From the NCBI RefSeq assembly GCF_019802085.1, contig NZ_JAHVHV010000001.1:1428874-1492873 (forward strand): a DNA stretch of 64,000 bases, in the 5' to 3' direction. Below the pieces are notes generated by a model that did not search any database, was not told the origin of the DNA, and saw only the letters and a program-made list of their open reading frames with translations. Position numbers and translations under genes: made by a program. Positions 50,586 through 58,444 of this stretch are shown in pieces. Position 1 is the first letter of the stretch, and the number at the start of each line of letters is the position of its first letter. This DNA is from Ferrimonas balearica (lineage in GTDB: Bacteria > Pseudomonadota > Gammaproteobacteria > Enterobacterales > Shewanellaceae).

Positions 50586-51326
50586 TCACTGCAGCGGAAT
50601 GTCCAGGTACTGCTCCGGATAGGGCTCGTCCGCCAGGGTAAAGTGCCACCACTCCTTGTCGTAATTCACAAAGCCCTCGGACTCCATCAGCAGAAGCAGC
50701 AGGAGTCGATTGGCCCGGGCCTCGGGGCTGATGCCGGGGTTGGCGGTGTGGGAGCGCGGGTCGAAGCAGTCGTAGCCGCTGCCCATGGACAGGGAGGCGT
50801 GGGGCCCCGACTCCCCCATTCCCTGACGGCAGTCGGACAGCCCACCAGGCCGCTTCTCGCTGCCCTCGCCGCCATCGCTTCGTACCAGGGTCAGATCCAC
50901 GGTGCTGCCGCGGCTGTGGCCGGAACGCTCGGCGATGTACCCCAGCTCGAACAGCCGGGCCTTCGCCACCTCGGGGTAGAACTGCAGTTTCATGGCGGTA
51001 TCGCCCAGATCCTCGGCCCAGCGGACAAAGTGGTTGACCGCGCGCTGAGGCCGGTAGCAGTCGTACACCTTAAGGCTCAGACCGAAGCCCTCGGCCCGCA
51101 TCTGGACCCGGGCCAGGGCCACGGCAGCCGGCACGCTTAACAGGCACCGGGGGCGTTCGTAACCGGTCACCACGGTGCCGACAAAATTGTTCTGCCCACC
51201 GTAGCGCAGCTCCTGCACTACGTGCGGGGCCACCGACGCCAAAGGCACCAGCGTCGGCGACACTTCGGAGTCCGCGGCCAAGGGCGCCGATAGGACCAGG
51301 GCGGCCCAGCCCAGAGTGCGCCTCAT
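50586..51326 (-). CDS. D-alanyl-D-alanine dipeptidase (VanX/DdpX family)
   Basis: 246 aa from the ATG at 51326, which overlaps the stop of the upstream acetyltransferase gene (ATGA). Signal peptide MRRTLGWAALVLSAPLAAD. Zinc ligands and catalytic residues fit the family: H137 and D144 in SGHSRGSTVDLTL, E225 and H228 in KEWWHFT, and Arg in YDCYRPQRAV. The DdpX group cleaves D-Ala-D-Ala, here probably in the periplasm for peptidoglycan salvage. No vancomycin-resistance genes are nearby, so a resistance role is unlikely. Confidence 0.92.
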   Translation of the reverse strand: MRRTLGWAALVLSAPLAADSEVSPTLVPLASVAPHVVQELRYGGQNNFVGTVVTGYERPRCLLSVPAAVALARVQMRAEGFGLSLKVYDCYRPQRAVNHFVRWAEDLGDTAMKLQFYPEVAKARLFELGYIAERSGHSRGSTVDLTLVRSDGGEGSEKRPGGLSDCRQGMGESGPHASLSMGSGYDCFDPRSHTANPGISPEARANRLLLLLLMESEGFVNYDKEWWHFTLADEPYPEQYLDIPLQ

Positions 51327-51826
51327 GGGCGCTCCAGTTTTTTGGCAAACCAGCAGTCGCACGCGGTATGGCCACTGTCCCCCCAGGGCTGTGCCAGGGG
51401 TTCAAAGCCGTTTTTGCGGTACAGGGCCTGAGCCGCGGTCATGGGACCAAAGGTTTCCAGGTAGCAGTGGCGATAGCCCGCTTCTGAGGCAAAGGGCAGC
51501 AGCGCGCTTATCAGCGCCTGGCCGACGCCTCGTCCCCGAGCGAGGGGGCCCAGGTACATCTTCTGCAGCTCGCAAACGGCATCCAGATGGCAGGCAAAGG
51601 GGGCAATACCTGCCCCGCCCACCAAAGTGCCCTCCAACTCGGCCACCAGGTAGCGGGCGCCGGGACCGGTGTACACCTGGCTGAGCCGGTCCAGCTCCGG
51701 ATCCGCCCAGGCAAAACCTGGGCGGTTGGCCCCGTACTCCACCAGGGTCTGGCGAATAATGGCGGCAATGGCCCCGTCGTCTCTGGATTCGATGGGCCTC
51801 AGGTGCAGGGCGGCGCTTGACGTCAT
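51323..51826 (-). CDS. GNAT acetyltransferase
   Basis: 167 aa. Acetyl-CoA motif LGPLARGRGVGQALISALLPFA (R-G-R-G-V-G), strand VGGAGIAPF before it, and ALYRKNGFEPL after it. The N-terminal IRPIESRDDGAIAAIIRQTL-like start is standard. It is co-transcribed with the dipeptidase gene (4-bp overlap). Substrate unknown; with a peptidoglycan dipeptide hydrolase, a cell-wall amino acid is possible but unproven. Confidence 0.9.
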   Translation of the reverse strand: MTSSAALHLRPIESRDDGAIAAIIRQTLVEYGANRPGFAWADPELDRLSQVYTGPGARYLVAELEGTLVGGAGIAPFACHLDAVCELQKMYLGPLARGRGVGQALISALLPFASEAGYRHCYLETFGPMTAAQALYRKNGFEPLAQPWGDSGHTACDCWFAKKLERP

Positions 51827-52002
51827 GGGGTTCCTTCCCGGATGTTGGGCTCAACAGGCTACCAACCTATCAGGTTGTCTTTGGACCGAAAAGTCGCCAC
51901 TTGGACGCCAGGCGGTGAAGCACTGCACACCGGCCACGCGCGCCCCTGGCCTTCGGCGCCATCAGGGGCTATGGTGGCCCCCATTTTTTTGGAGGACTCC
52001 CA

Positions 52003-52383
52003 ATGACACGCCGTTTGTTTATGGCCTTGATGGTTTTGTGGCTGGCCGGCTGCAGCAGTCTCAGCGACGATCTGCGCCAAGGGCGCGCCGGCACCACCGA
52101 GCAGGGCCTGGCGTCCTTTTACGCCGACAAATACCAGGGCCGCACCACCGCCAACGGCGAGCGCTTCGATCAGAACGCCATGACAGCGGCCCACAAAACC
52201 CTGCCCTTTGGCACCAAGGTGCGGGTCACCAACCTGGCCAACAACCGCAGCATCGTGGTGCGCATCAACGACCGTGGCCCCTTTGTCCGCGGCCGCATCA
52301 TCGATCTCAGCCGCCACGGCTTTCGACAAATTGCCGATCTCAACCAGGGGCTGGTCGAGGTGCGCGTCGAGGTGCTGCCCTAA
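52003..52383 (+). CDS. RlpA-like lipoprotein (septal ring-associated lytic transglycosylase type)
   Basis: 126 aa with ribosome site TTTGGAGG. Lipobox LAGC, then a double-psi beta-barrel: GLASFYADKYQGRTTANGERF, FGTKVRVTNLANNRSIVVRI and NDRGPFVRGRIIDLSRHGF, with the catalytic-type Asp in RIIDLS. It lacks the C-terminal SPOR domain of E. coli RlpA, so it is a minimal form. It acts at the outer membrane/peptidoglycan interface. It is divergent from the acetyltransferase operon. Confidence 0.93.
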   Translation: MTRRLFMALMVLWLAGCSSLSDDLRQGRAGTTEQGLASFYADKYQGRTTANGERFDQNAMTAAHKTLPFGTKVRVTNLANNRSIVVRINDRGPFVRGRIIDLSRHGFRQIADLNQGLVEVRVEVLP

Positions 52384-52404
52384 GGCAGCGCCTGACGGCC
52401 GGTT

Positions 52405-52938
52405 TTAGGCGCGGGTGTGGCGCCAGATCCCAAGAGCCGACCCCAGGGCCAGCATAAAGGCCCCCAGCGCACCCAGCAGGTACCAGTCCGAGGCGGTGTC
52501 CGGCAGGTAGGCCACCTCGGCCACCACCACCTCTTCCACCACGTACTCCACGTCAGACCGAGCCTTGGCCACCTCGAAGCGATCCTGCGGGACGTAGATG
52601 GTCATCTCGTAGCCCCGGGGCAGGACTTCCAACTCGACCTGGTCGTTCACCTTGACGTCTTTATCCACCTTGACGGTCAGACGCTCCTTGGTGCCGTCAA
52701 CCTGGTGAATGTCCACGGTGATCTTGTTGCCCGGGTGGGCGCGCACAAAGTCCGCCACGATCTCCACCCGCTCCTCGCCGTCAATCTCCACCACCGCCTG
52801 ACAGGCTTTCGCCGCCCCCGGGTAGGCGGCCAGCACATCCTGGTGCCACTGGATTTCACTGCAATCGGTGGCCTGGGCGGCCCCGGCAAACAACACCAGC
52901 ATCATGGGCCACAGCCCTTTGAGTCGGTTCATCATCAT
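52405..52938 (-). CDS. Sortase substrate with a C-terminal LPDTA sorting signal
   Basis: 177 aa from the first of three ATGs (52938); the second or third has better spacing to GAGGAG. Signal peptide to about residue 23 (AQA), then a domain with two Cys and several Asp/Glu-rich strands. At residues 145-149 the sorting motif LPDTA is followed by a hydrophobic helix (YLLGALGAFMLALGSALGIW) and a basic tail, the classical LPXTG-type signal. The gene is immediately after the sortase gene (stop abuts first ATG). It therefore seems to be the dedicated substrate of that enzyme. Role unknown; the family is small. Confidence 0.85.
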   Translation of the reverse strand: MMMNRLKGLWPMMLVLFAGAAQATDCSEIQWHQDVLAAYPGAAKACQAVVEIDGEERVEIVADFVRAHPGNKITVDIHQVDGTKERLTVKVDKDVKVNDQVELEVLPRGYEMTIYVPQDRFEVAKARSDVEYVVEEVVVAEVAYLPDTASDWYLLGALGAFMLALGSALGIWRHTRA

Positions 52939-53793
52939 CTACTCCTCAACCAGGTCCGGCTCGTCTGAGCGGACCGCTTTGACGATGTAGCGCTGAGGCG
53001 CGCTACCCAAAAAATGGAAGGGGTAACAGGTCACCAGGGTGAGCGCCGGCGCCGGTCCCGGAGCCAGCACGGACACTGCATCGGGTTCTACGATTTCGGT
53101 GGCGTCCACCTCGAAACGATGTTGTTGTCCCTGGGCATCGGTCACCCAGAGCGCATCGCCCCGTTCTAGCTCACCGAGCCGTCGGAAGAACCCGTCTCTG
53201 TGGCCGGCCAGGGCCAAGTTGCCCTCGCCGTCCCACCGGCCGCCGTTGGGGATCCGCCCCACCCCCTTGTTAAGCAGTCGCTCCGCCAGGCCATCGAACA
53301 CCGGCACCACCAGATCGATCCCCGGGATCTCAAGCAATGCCCGGGGCTGGGTGTTGTCCAGTTGCGAGGCCCGCTGATACCCGGCGCGGCGGCTCTCGGA
53401 CCAGCGACTGGCCTCCGGCAGCAGGCCACTCTCGCCACCGGGGCTGGCCAGGGGCGTGGTCAGGTAGAGCGGTGAGGGGGTTTGGGGCGGCGGGGCTTCG
53501 ACGTGTGCCGGGGGCGGTTCAGGCGATGCTGTCGGCGCTTGGGGAGCCAACTCAGGGGAGACGGGGGTTATCGGGGCTGGCTGCAACCAGGTGGTGCGGA
53601 TAACCGGCCCCAGGGCGGCGGCTGCGGGGGCCTCGGGGACGCTGAGCTGCTGTTCAAACTGTTCCAGCGCCTGCTGATAGCCATGGTGGGCGTGCCAACG
53701 AGACAGCCCGAACACCCCCACCATCAGGGCGCCCGCCAGCAAACAGACCCGCTCCAACCACTTCAACAAGGGAACCACTCCTCGGCTGCTCAC
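52939..53793 (-). CDS. Class D-type sortase of a Gram-negative bacterium
   Basis: 284 aa. An N-terminal membrane anchor (about residues 15-33), a Pro-rich linker (residues 60-130), then the sortase barrel. His198 is in LALAGHRDGFF, Cys256 in LTLVTCYPFHFLG and Arg268 in APQRYIV, the complete catalytic set. It cleaves LPxTx-type motifs and links proteins to an acceptor. In Gram-negative proteobacteria the acceptor is unclear. The very next gene carries LPDTA. No other sortase gene is nearby. Confidence 0.93.
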   Translation of the reverse strand: MSSRGVVPLLKWLERVCLLAGALMVGVFGLSRWHAHHGYQQALEQFEQQLSVPEAPAAAALGPVIRTTWLQPAPITPVSPELAPQAPTASPEPPPAHVEAPPPQTPSPLYLTTPLASPGGESGLLPEASRWSESRRAGYQRASQLDNTQPRALLEIPGIDLVVPVFDGLAERLLNKGVGRIPNGGRWDGEGNLALAGHRDGFFRRLGELERGDALWVTDAQGQQHRFEVDATEIVEPDAVSVLAPGPAPALTLVTCYPFHFLGSAPQRYIVKAVRSDEPDLVEE

Positions 53794-54002
53794 CTGGACG
53801 TGCGTGCGTCACGTCCTGACAAGGTGTAGTACAGCCTGGGCCGAACACCCAACTGGCGGAGTGGGAATTGCCCCTTGGCCATCCACTTCATCGCTGGGCA
53901 ATTAATCGGCGAACGGTTCCCATGGGGTGGGTATTTGAGAGGTGGGCCGTTGCCATGGCATCCCGAGGGCCGCTAGGCTGGCCACAAAAAAGAAGTCCTG
54001 TT

Positions 54003-54473
54003 ATGTCCATTCGTACCCTGCCACTGCTCGCCGCATTGCTGCTCGGCGGCTGCGCCCAGTCCCCGGCGCCCAGCGAAACCTCAATGCCTCAAAGCAACGG
54101 TACCCAAACCGTGCAGGCGGCGCTGAAGCAGCAATACGCCGCCTGGGCCGGGGTGCCCCACCGCTGGGGTGGCAACAGCCGCCGTGGCGTGGACTGCTCC
54201 GGCCTGGTGCAGTTGACCTACCAGAGCCATTTCAACCGCGCCCTGCCCCGCACCACGGCGCAACAGGTTCAGGAGGGACAACCGGTCGCCCGGGAACGCG
54301 TTCAGGCCGGGGATCTGGTGTTTTTCAAGACCGGCGCCAATCAGCGTCACGTGGGGATGATGGTGGATAGCGAACGCTTCCTGCACGCCTCGACCAGCAA
54401 AGGGGTGATCCTGTCGCGCCTGGATAACCCCTACTGGTCGGCCCGCTACTGGCAGGCCCGCCGGGTGCTCTGA
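54003..54473 (+). CDS. NlpC/P60 (C40) peptidoglycan endopeptidase lipoprotein
   Basis: 156 aa from the ATG at 54003; the frame upstream lacks a signal. Lipobox LGGC. Catalytic Cys in GVDCSGLVQLTYQ, His in NQRHVGMMVD and second polar residue in RFLHASTSKGV. Small lipoproteins of this type (like E. coli Spr/MepS) cut peptide cross-links in the wall. It is followed 19 bp later by the Mut7-C gene on the same strand. Confidence 0.94.
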   Translation: MSIRTLPLLAALLLGGCAQSPAPSETSMPQSNGTQTVQAALKQQYAAWAGVPHRWGGNSRRGVDCSGLVQLTYQSHFNRALPRTTAQQVQEGQPVARERVQAGDLVFFKTGANQRHVGMMVDSERFLHASTSKGVILSRLDNPYWSARYWQARRVL

Positions 54474-54492
54474 CCGTCCTACACTTCGGGGC

Positions 54493-54957
54493 ATGAGCTC
54501 TGACCCACCCCGGTTTCTTGCCGATGCCATGCTGTTGCGCCTGGCCCGCTGGTTGCGGGCCCTGGGGTACGACACCCTGGACTGCCCGGGTGCCGAAGAC
54601 CGCGAGCTGGTGCACCGCGCCAACACCGATAAACGCTGCCTGTTAACCCGGGATCGGGCCCTGCTTCGCGAACTGCGCCCCAAGGCTTCGCTCTACATCA
54701 CCAGCCAACAGCCCCTGGAGCAACTGACCCAGGTGGTGGCCGACGCCGGACTGCCCAAGCCCAACCTGGTGTTCAGTCGCTGCCTGCTGTGCAACACGCC
54801 GCTGCACCGGGTCGACGTCCAGGCCCCCCTGCCGGAGTACGCCGCCCACCTGACCCATCAGCCCCGCAAGCGCTGTCCCCAATGCCAGCGCCTCTACTGG
54901 TTCGGTGCCCATGCCCGGCGCATGGAGATGGCCCTTCACCGGGCGGGCCTGAGTTAG
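54493..54957 (+). CDS. Mut7-C RNase domain protein
   Basis: 154 aa. FLADAMLLRLARWLRALGYD is the signature of Mut7-C, a PIN-like nuclease domain, and LLTRDRALLREL holds the second acidic site. A zinc ribbon closes the protein: CLLCN at about residue 98 and CPQC at about 134. The role in bacteria is unknown; an RNA nuclease is expected. Its stop overlaps the convergent HMG-CoA reductase stop by 4 bp. Confidence 0.92.
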   Translation: MSSDPPRFLADAMLLRLARWLRALGYDTLDCPGAEDRELVHRANTDKRCLLTRDRALLRELRPKASLYITSQQPLEQLTQVVADAGLPKPNLVFSRCLLCNTPLHRVDVQAPLPEYAAHLTHQPRKRCPQCQRLYWFGAHARRMEMALHRAGLS

Positions 54958-56207
54958 GCGCTTTTGCCCCGGGCCAGCTTATGGTGGGCTCGGGAGAAAT
55001 GCCCGGCGCTCAGGGCCCCGATGATGGACAGCTCTCCGGCCAGGCACAGGGCCGCGGTGACCTCCGCCAGAGCCCGGGCCTTACCCGGCCCTGCCAGCCC
55101 CATCAGAGACAGGCAGGCATTGGGGGTGGGCAGACCGGTGCCGCCGCCCACGGTGCCCAGCATCAGGTTGGGCAGGGTCACGGAGGCGTAGAGCCCGCCG
55201 TCGTCGCGGGCCTCCAGCCGGGTGATCCCCACCGCGGACTCCCCAACACAGGCCGCATCCTGGCCACAGGCGATGTAGAGGGCCGCCAGGCCATTGGCGT
55301 AATGGCCCTGGACGCCGATGGCGCCGCTTAGGATCCCGCCGGTGGCAGACAGGCGGCCGTAGGCCACCATACTTTCGGTTGTGGTGTGCAGGCGCTGGCG
55401 CACCAGCTCGGCGGGCAGGATCACCTCGGCGGACACCTTCTTGCCCCGCACGCCCCGCAGCGCCTGGGCCGTGGCTTTTTTGTCCCCGGACAGGTTGGCC
55501 TCGATGTAGGCGTGGCGCGGGGTCACCGGGCTGTGTTCCAGGATGTGGTGGAACACGGCGTTGGTCGCAATGGTCACCATGTTCTGGCCCGAGGCATCAC
55601 CGGTGGTGTACTCGAACACCAGGTAGACGTTGTTGGCCTCCAGGTTGACGCTCACCGACTCCAGACGACCGTGGCGGGTGGTGGACTGGGCCACGCCCTT
55701 GAACACCTCGTACTGGGTGGAGACCCAGGCCACGAACTGCCCCGCCTCGGCCAGGGTGTCGAAACAGAATCCCGGGGTGCGCTGTACCGCCTCGCTGAGC
55801 AGCATGGCGCTGGCGCCGCCGGCCTCGCTGATAAGGCAAGCGCCCCGATGGTAGGAGGCCACCAGGGCCGCCTCGGTGGTGGCCAGGGGCACCAGGTAGT
55901 CGTCCTGGGCGTGGGTGCCGTTGACCCGCAGCGGCCCGGCCAGCCCCACCGGCATCTTGATGGTGCCGATGAAGTTCTCGATGTTCTTGGCGTACCCCTC
56001 CATCACGGCCTCGGTCTGGGGGTCCAGCAGCAGGGCCTGGGCCTCGGCATTGTCCAGCGCCTGCCAGCGTTTGCGGACCTGCACCGGGGAGAGGAAGGGG
56101 TTGCGGCTTTGCCGGCGCTTGAGCGGCGCAAAGGAGGGGCTCAGCGCCGTGTCGCACCCGGGCGGAGTCAGCTCGCCGGGGTGCCAGAGTTGGGTCAACT
56201 TGGGCAT
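54954..56207 (-). CDS. Hydroxymethylglutaryl-CoA reductase, class I type
   Basis: 417 aa from the ATG at 56207; an upstream in-frame start lacks support. Class I hallmarks: ENFIGTIKMPVGLAGPL, ATTEAALVASYHRGA, TTGDASGQNMVTIATN, NLSGDKKATAQALRGVRGKK (catalytic Lys), GTVGGGTGLPTPNACLSLMG and the catalytic His in SAGHFSRAHHKLAR. It makes mevalonate from HMG-CoA using NADPH. Most gammaproteobacteria make isoprenoids by the MEP route and lack it, although some vibrios and relatives carry it. No other mevalonate genes are in the window. It has no membrane domain, unlike eukaryotic forms. Confidence 0.95.
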   Translation of the reverse strand: MPKLTQLWHPGELTPPGCDTALSPSFAPLKRRQSRNPFLSPVQVRKRWQALDNAEAQALLLDPQTEAVMEGYAKNIENFIGTIKMPVGLAGPLRVNGTHAQDDYLVPLATTEAALVASYHRGACLISEAGGASAMLLSEAVQRTPGFCFDTLAEAGQFVAWVSTQYEVFKGVAQSTTRHGRLESVSVNLEANNVYLVFEYTTGDASGQNMVTIATNAVFHHILEHSPVTPRHAYIEANLSGDKKATAQALRGVRGKKVSAEVILPAELVRQRLHTTTESMVAYGRLSATGGILSGAIGVQGHYANGLAALYIACGQDAACVGESAVGITRLEARDDGGLYASVTLPNLMLGTVGGGTGLPTPNACLSLMGLAGPGKARALAEVTAALCLAGELSIIGALSAGHFSRAHHKLARGKSA

Positions 56208-56470
56208 GGTGTCAGGCTCTGGGGCATTTGGGCGCACAACTGTACCAGCCCTTGAGGCCAATGCCTTGGGGAAAGGGTGCTGGTCGGCTCAGCTTTCCAG
56301 CAGACGTTCAGCTTTGGGTCAGGGTTGATCTGTCAGGGGCACAGCGCTCTTGCGGCTTTGTGATCACGGGGCAGCAGATTGTGAGGCCGGCGCTACCCCG
56401 GCGTCACAATCGAGAGGCCGAGGCGCCAGGGAGGAGAAGCGGCGCCCGGAGTGGATTCAACGGCGCGGGC

Positions 56471-57190
56471 CTAGAGGATGTGTTCCGGCACACAGGTGCC
56501 CGGCACCATCAGCTCGCTGAGGGATTTGGGTTCGGGGATCTTATGCTCCTCGATGCCCAGTAGCGGGGCAATCAGGCGGGCAAAGAGCCGCCAGTGCATC
56601 AACAGGGCGTGGTCGTGATCCCCGCCATAGGTCTGGCGCAGCAGCGGCCGCAGGGTGGCCGGCGCGTCGGAGAACATGCAGCAGAACCACTTGATCTCCG
56701 CCATGTTGGACTCGGTCAGGAAACCGTCCCCCTGGACCCGCTCCAGCTCCGCGAGCAACACCTTCTCGGTGCGGCCGGTGAGATCGTAGAGGTAGTCGAA
56801 CAGCTCCTCCTTGGAGCCCATGGCGCTGGCCGCCAAGCGAGAGGGGCGCGGGTCAACCAGCAGGCTGGCCATCATGCGGATCAGGATCTCGTAGAGGCGC
56901 TCGTTGGAGGGCAGCGCCGGATCGGCCTCGGCCACCAGGGTCTCCATCAGGCCCTGCATGTAGAGGTGGATCTGGTCGCAGATCCGATGCCAGATCTGCT
57001 CCTTACTGCCAAAGTGGTGCCGGATGAGGCCGTGGGACACCCCCGCGGCTTCGCTGATCTCCCGCACCGACACCTTGTCGAACCCCTTCTCACTGAACAG
57101 GTCCGCCGCAGCGCAGAGGATGGCGTGTTTGGTTTGCTCGGCGGCGGCGGCGCTCTGGCGCCCGCTGCGCTTATCCACGGTGGCTGTCAT
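56471..57190 (-). CDS. TetR-family regulator of the adjacent RND pump
   Basis: 239 aa from the ATG at 57190 (GGGAGGACC upstream; a longer start exists at 57217). The HTH lies at about 18-62: HAILCAAADLFSEKGFDKVS and VREISEAAGVSHGLIRHHFG. The ligand domain is not family-specific. It is divergent from the pump operon at 57375. The shared region contains two AAGTATACTT-type palindromes, so it is very likely a repressor of both itself and the pump. Confidence 0.92.
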   Translation of the reverse strand: MTATVDKRSGRQSAAAAEQTKHAILCAAADLFSEKGFDKVSVREISEAAGVSHGLIRHHFGSKEQIWHRICDQIHLYMQGLMETLVAEADPALPSNERLYEILIRMMASLLVDPRPSRLAASAMGSKEELFDYLYDLTGRTEKVLLAELERVQGDGFLTESNMAEIKWFCCMFSDAPATLRPLLRQTYGGDHDHALLMHWRLFARLIAPLLGIEEHKIPEPKSLSELMVPGTCVPEHIL

Positions 57191-57273
57191 CGGTCCTCCC
57201 AGTTGCTTAGGCCTCAATTATGCCCAGCCCGGTCGGGCCTGACCAGAGGGCATCAGAAAATTTACTATCCACA

Positions 57274-57332
57274 TGGAAAGTATACTTGCTATACGGCCGG
57301 ACAGTAAATATACTTTCCAACCGTATAGCAAG
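57274..57332. promoter_or_regulatory. Two TetR operators formed by interleaved inverted repeats
   Basis: TGGAAAGTATA (57274-57284) pairs with TATACTTTCCA (57309-57319), and CTTGCTATACGG (57285-57296) with CCGTATAGCAAG (57321-57332). Each side holds an AAGTATACTT-like palindrome (57278-57287 perfect; 57306-57316 imperfect). The arrangement lies midway between the divergent genes. Confidence 0.75.
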
Positions 57333-57374
57333 GTACATTCTGTTAACACACGCCCCAGTGCAGGAATTTCGCAC

Positions 57375-58442
57375 ATGATTGACCGCCCCCCGCGCCAGCT
57401 TCTGACGCTTTTCGGCCTCGCCGGCCTCCTGTTACTGCCCCTGAGCGGCTGCTCAGAGGTGCAATCCTTTCCGGTCCAGGAGGGGGAGAAGCCCGTCAAG
57501 ATCCTCGACGTGCCCCACCATCACCAGGACCAGGAGCTGGCCTTCTCCGGTCAGATTGAAGCCAGCGACCGGGCCCGCCTGGCGTTTCGCGTTCCCGGAC
57601 AGATCCAGGCATTGACCGTGCGCATGGGCAGCCGGGTGGAAGCCGGCCAACTGCTGGCCAGCCTGGACCCCACCGACTACCAACTGGCGGTGGAAGCCCG
57701 CCAGGCGGAGTACGACTTGGCCAAGGTGCGCCTGGCCCGGGACACCCGACTGTTCCAGGACCGCCTCATCAGCGAAGACCAGCTGGATCGCAGCCAGACC
57801 CAGCTGACGGTGGCCGAAGCCCAACTGGCCCAGGCCAAGACGGACCTGGGTTACACCCAGCTGACCGCCCCCTTCTCCGGGGCCATCTCCCTGACCCACA
57901 AGCGTGCCTTTGAGATCACCGGTGCCAATGAGCCGGTAATGAATCTCCAAGGGGACGACGTACTGGACATCAGTTTCAACCTGCCCAGCCGCCATCGGGC
58001 CCTGCTTGGCCAACCGGAGTCGGCCCACTTCACCGCCAGCTTCGTCGAGTGGCCCGGCCTGCGCCTGGACGCCCGTTTCAAGGAGAGCCAGGCCCGTCCG
58101 GACCGGGACACCAACAGCTACCGGGTCACCCTCTCCATCACCCGCCCCAGCCAGCTCAACCTGCTGCCGGGCATGGCCACCAAGGTTCACCTGAGCCGGC
58201 CCAGTCAGGACGCGCAGCCCTGGTATCTGCCGGAGGAAGCCGTGGTGTCCCGGGAGGGCCAACTGGTGACCGCCTGGAAGCTGGACAGCGATGACCGCCT
58301 GACCCCCATCACCCTGACCCTGGACGACCAGGGGGCCGTGATCGGCGGCGTCGAACCGGGGGATCGTCTGGTGGCCGCGGGGGCCAAGAAATTGCAATCG
58401 GGACAGAAAGTGCGCCGTTGGGTGCGGGAGGGAGGCCTGTGA
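57375..58442 (+). CDS. RND periplasmic adaptor (membrane-fusion) protein 1
   Basis: 355 aa from the ATG at 57375, supported by a lipoprotein signal with LSGC. Split biotinyl-lipoyl motif (RLAFRVPGQIQALTVRMGSR), a coiled-coil hairpin (residues about 105-165, LAVEARQAEYDLAKVRL), then TAPFSGAISLTHKRAFE and a beta-barrel. It bridges the RND permease and an outer-membrane channel. A second adaptor follows 2 bp later, so the pump has two adaptors, as in TriABC of Pseudomonas. It is first in the TetR-controlled operon. Confidence 0.93.
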   Translation: MIDRPPRQLLTLFGLAGLLLLPLSGCSEVQSFPVQEGEKPVKILDVPHHHQDQELAFSGQIEASDRARLAFRVPGQIQALTVRMGSRVEAGQLLASLDPTDYQLAVEARQAEYDLAKVRLARDTRLFQDRLISEDQLDRSQTQLTVAEAQLAQAKTDLGYTQLTAPFSGAISLTHKRAFEITGANEPVMNLQGDDVLDISFNLPSRHRALLGQPESAHFTASFVEWPGLRLDARFKESQARPDRDTNSYRVTLSITRPSQLNLLPGMATKVHLSRPSQDAQPWYLPEEAVVSREGQLVTAWKLDSDDRLTPITLTLDDQGAVIGGVEPGDRLVAAGAKKLQSGQKVRRWVREGGL

Positions 58443-58444
58443 TC

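Noticed and set aside
53794-54002. Gap between sortase and NlpC/P60 genes considered for a small gene
   Set aside because: No frame with a ribosome site or signal; it reads as a plain divergent promoter region.
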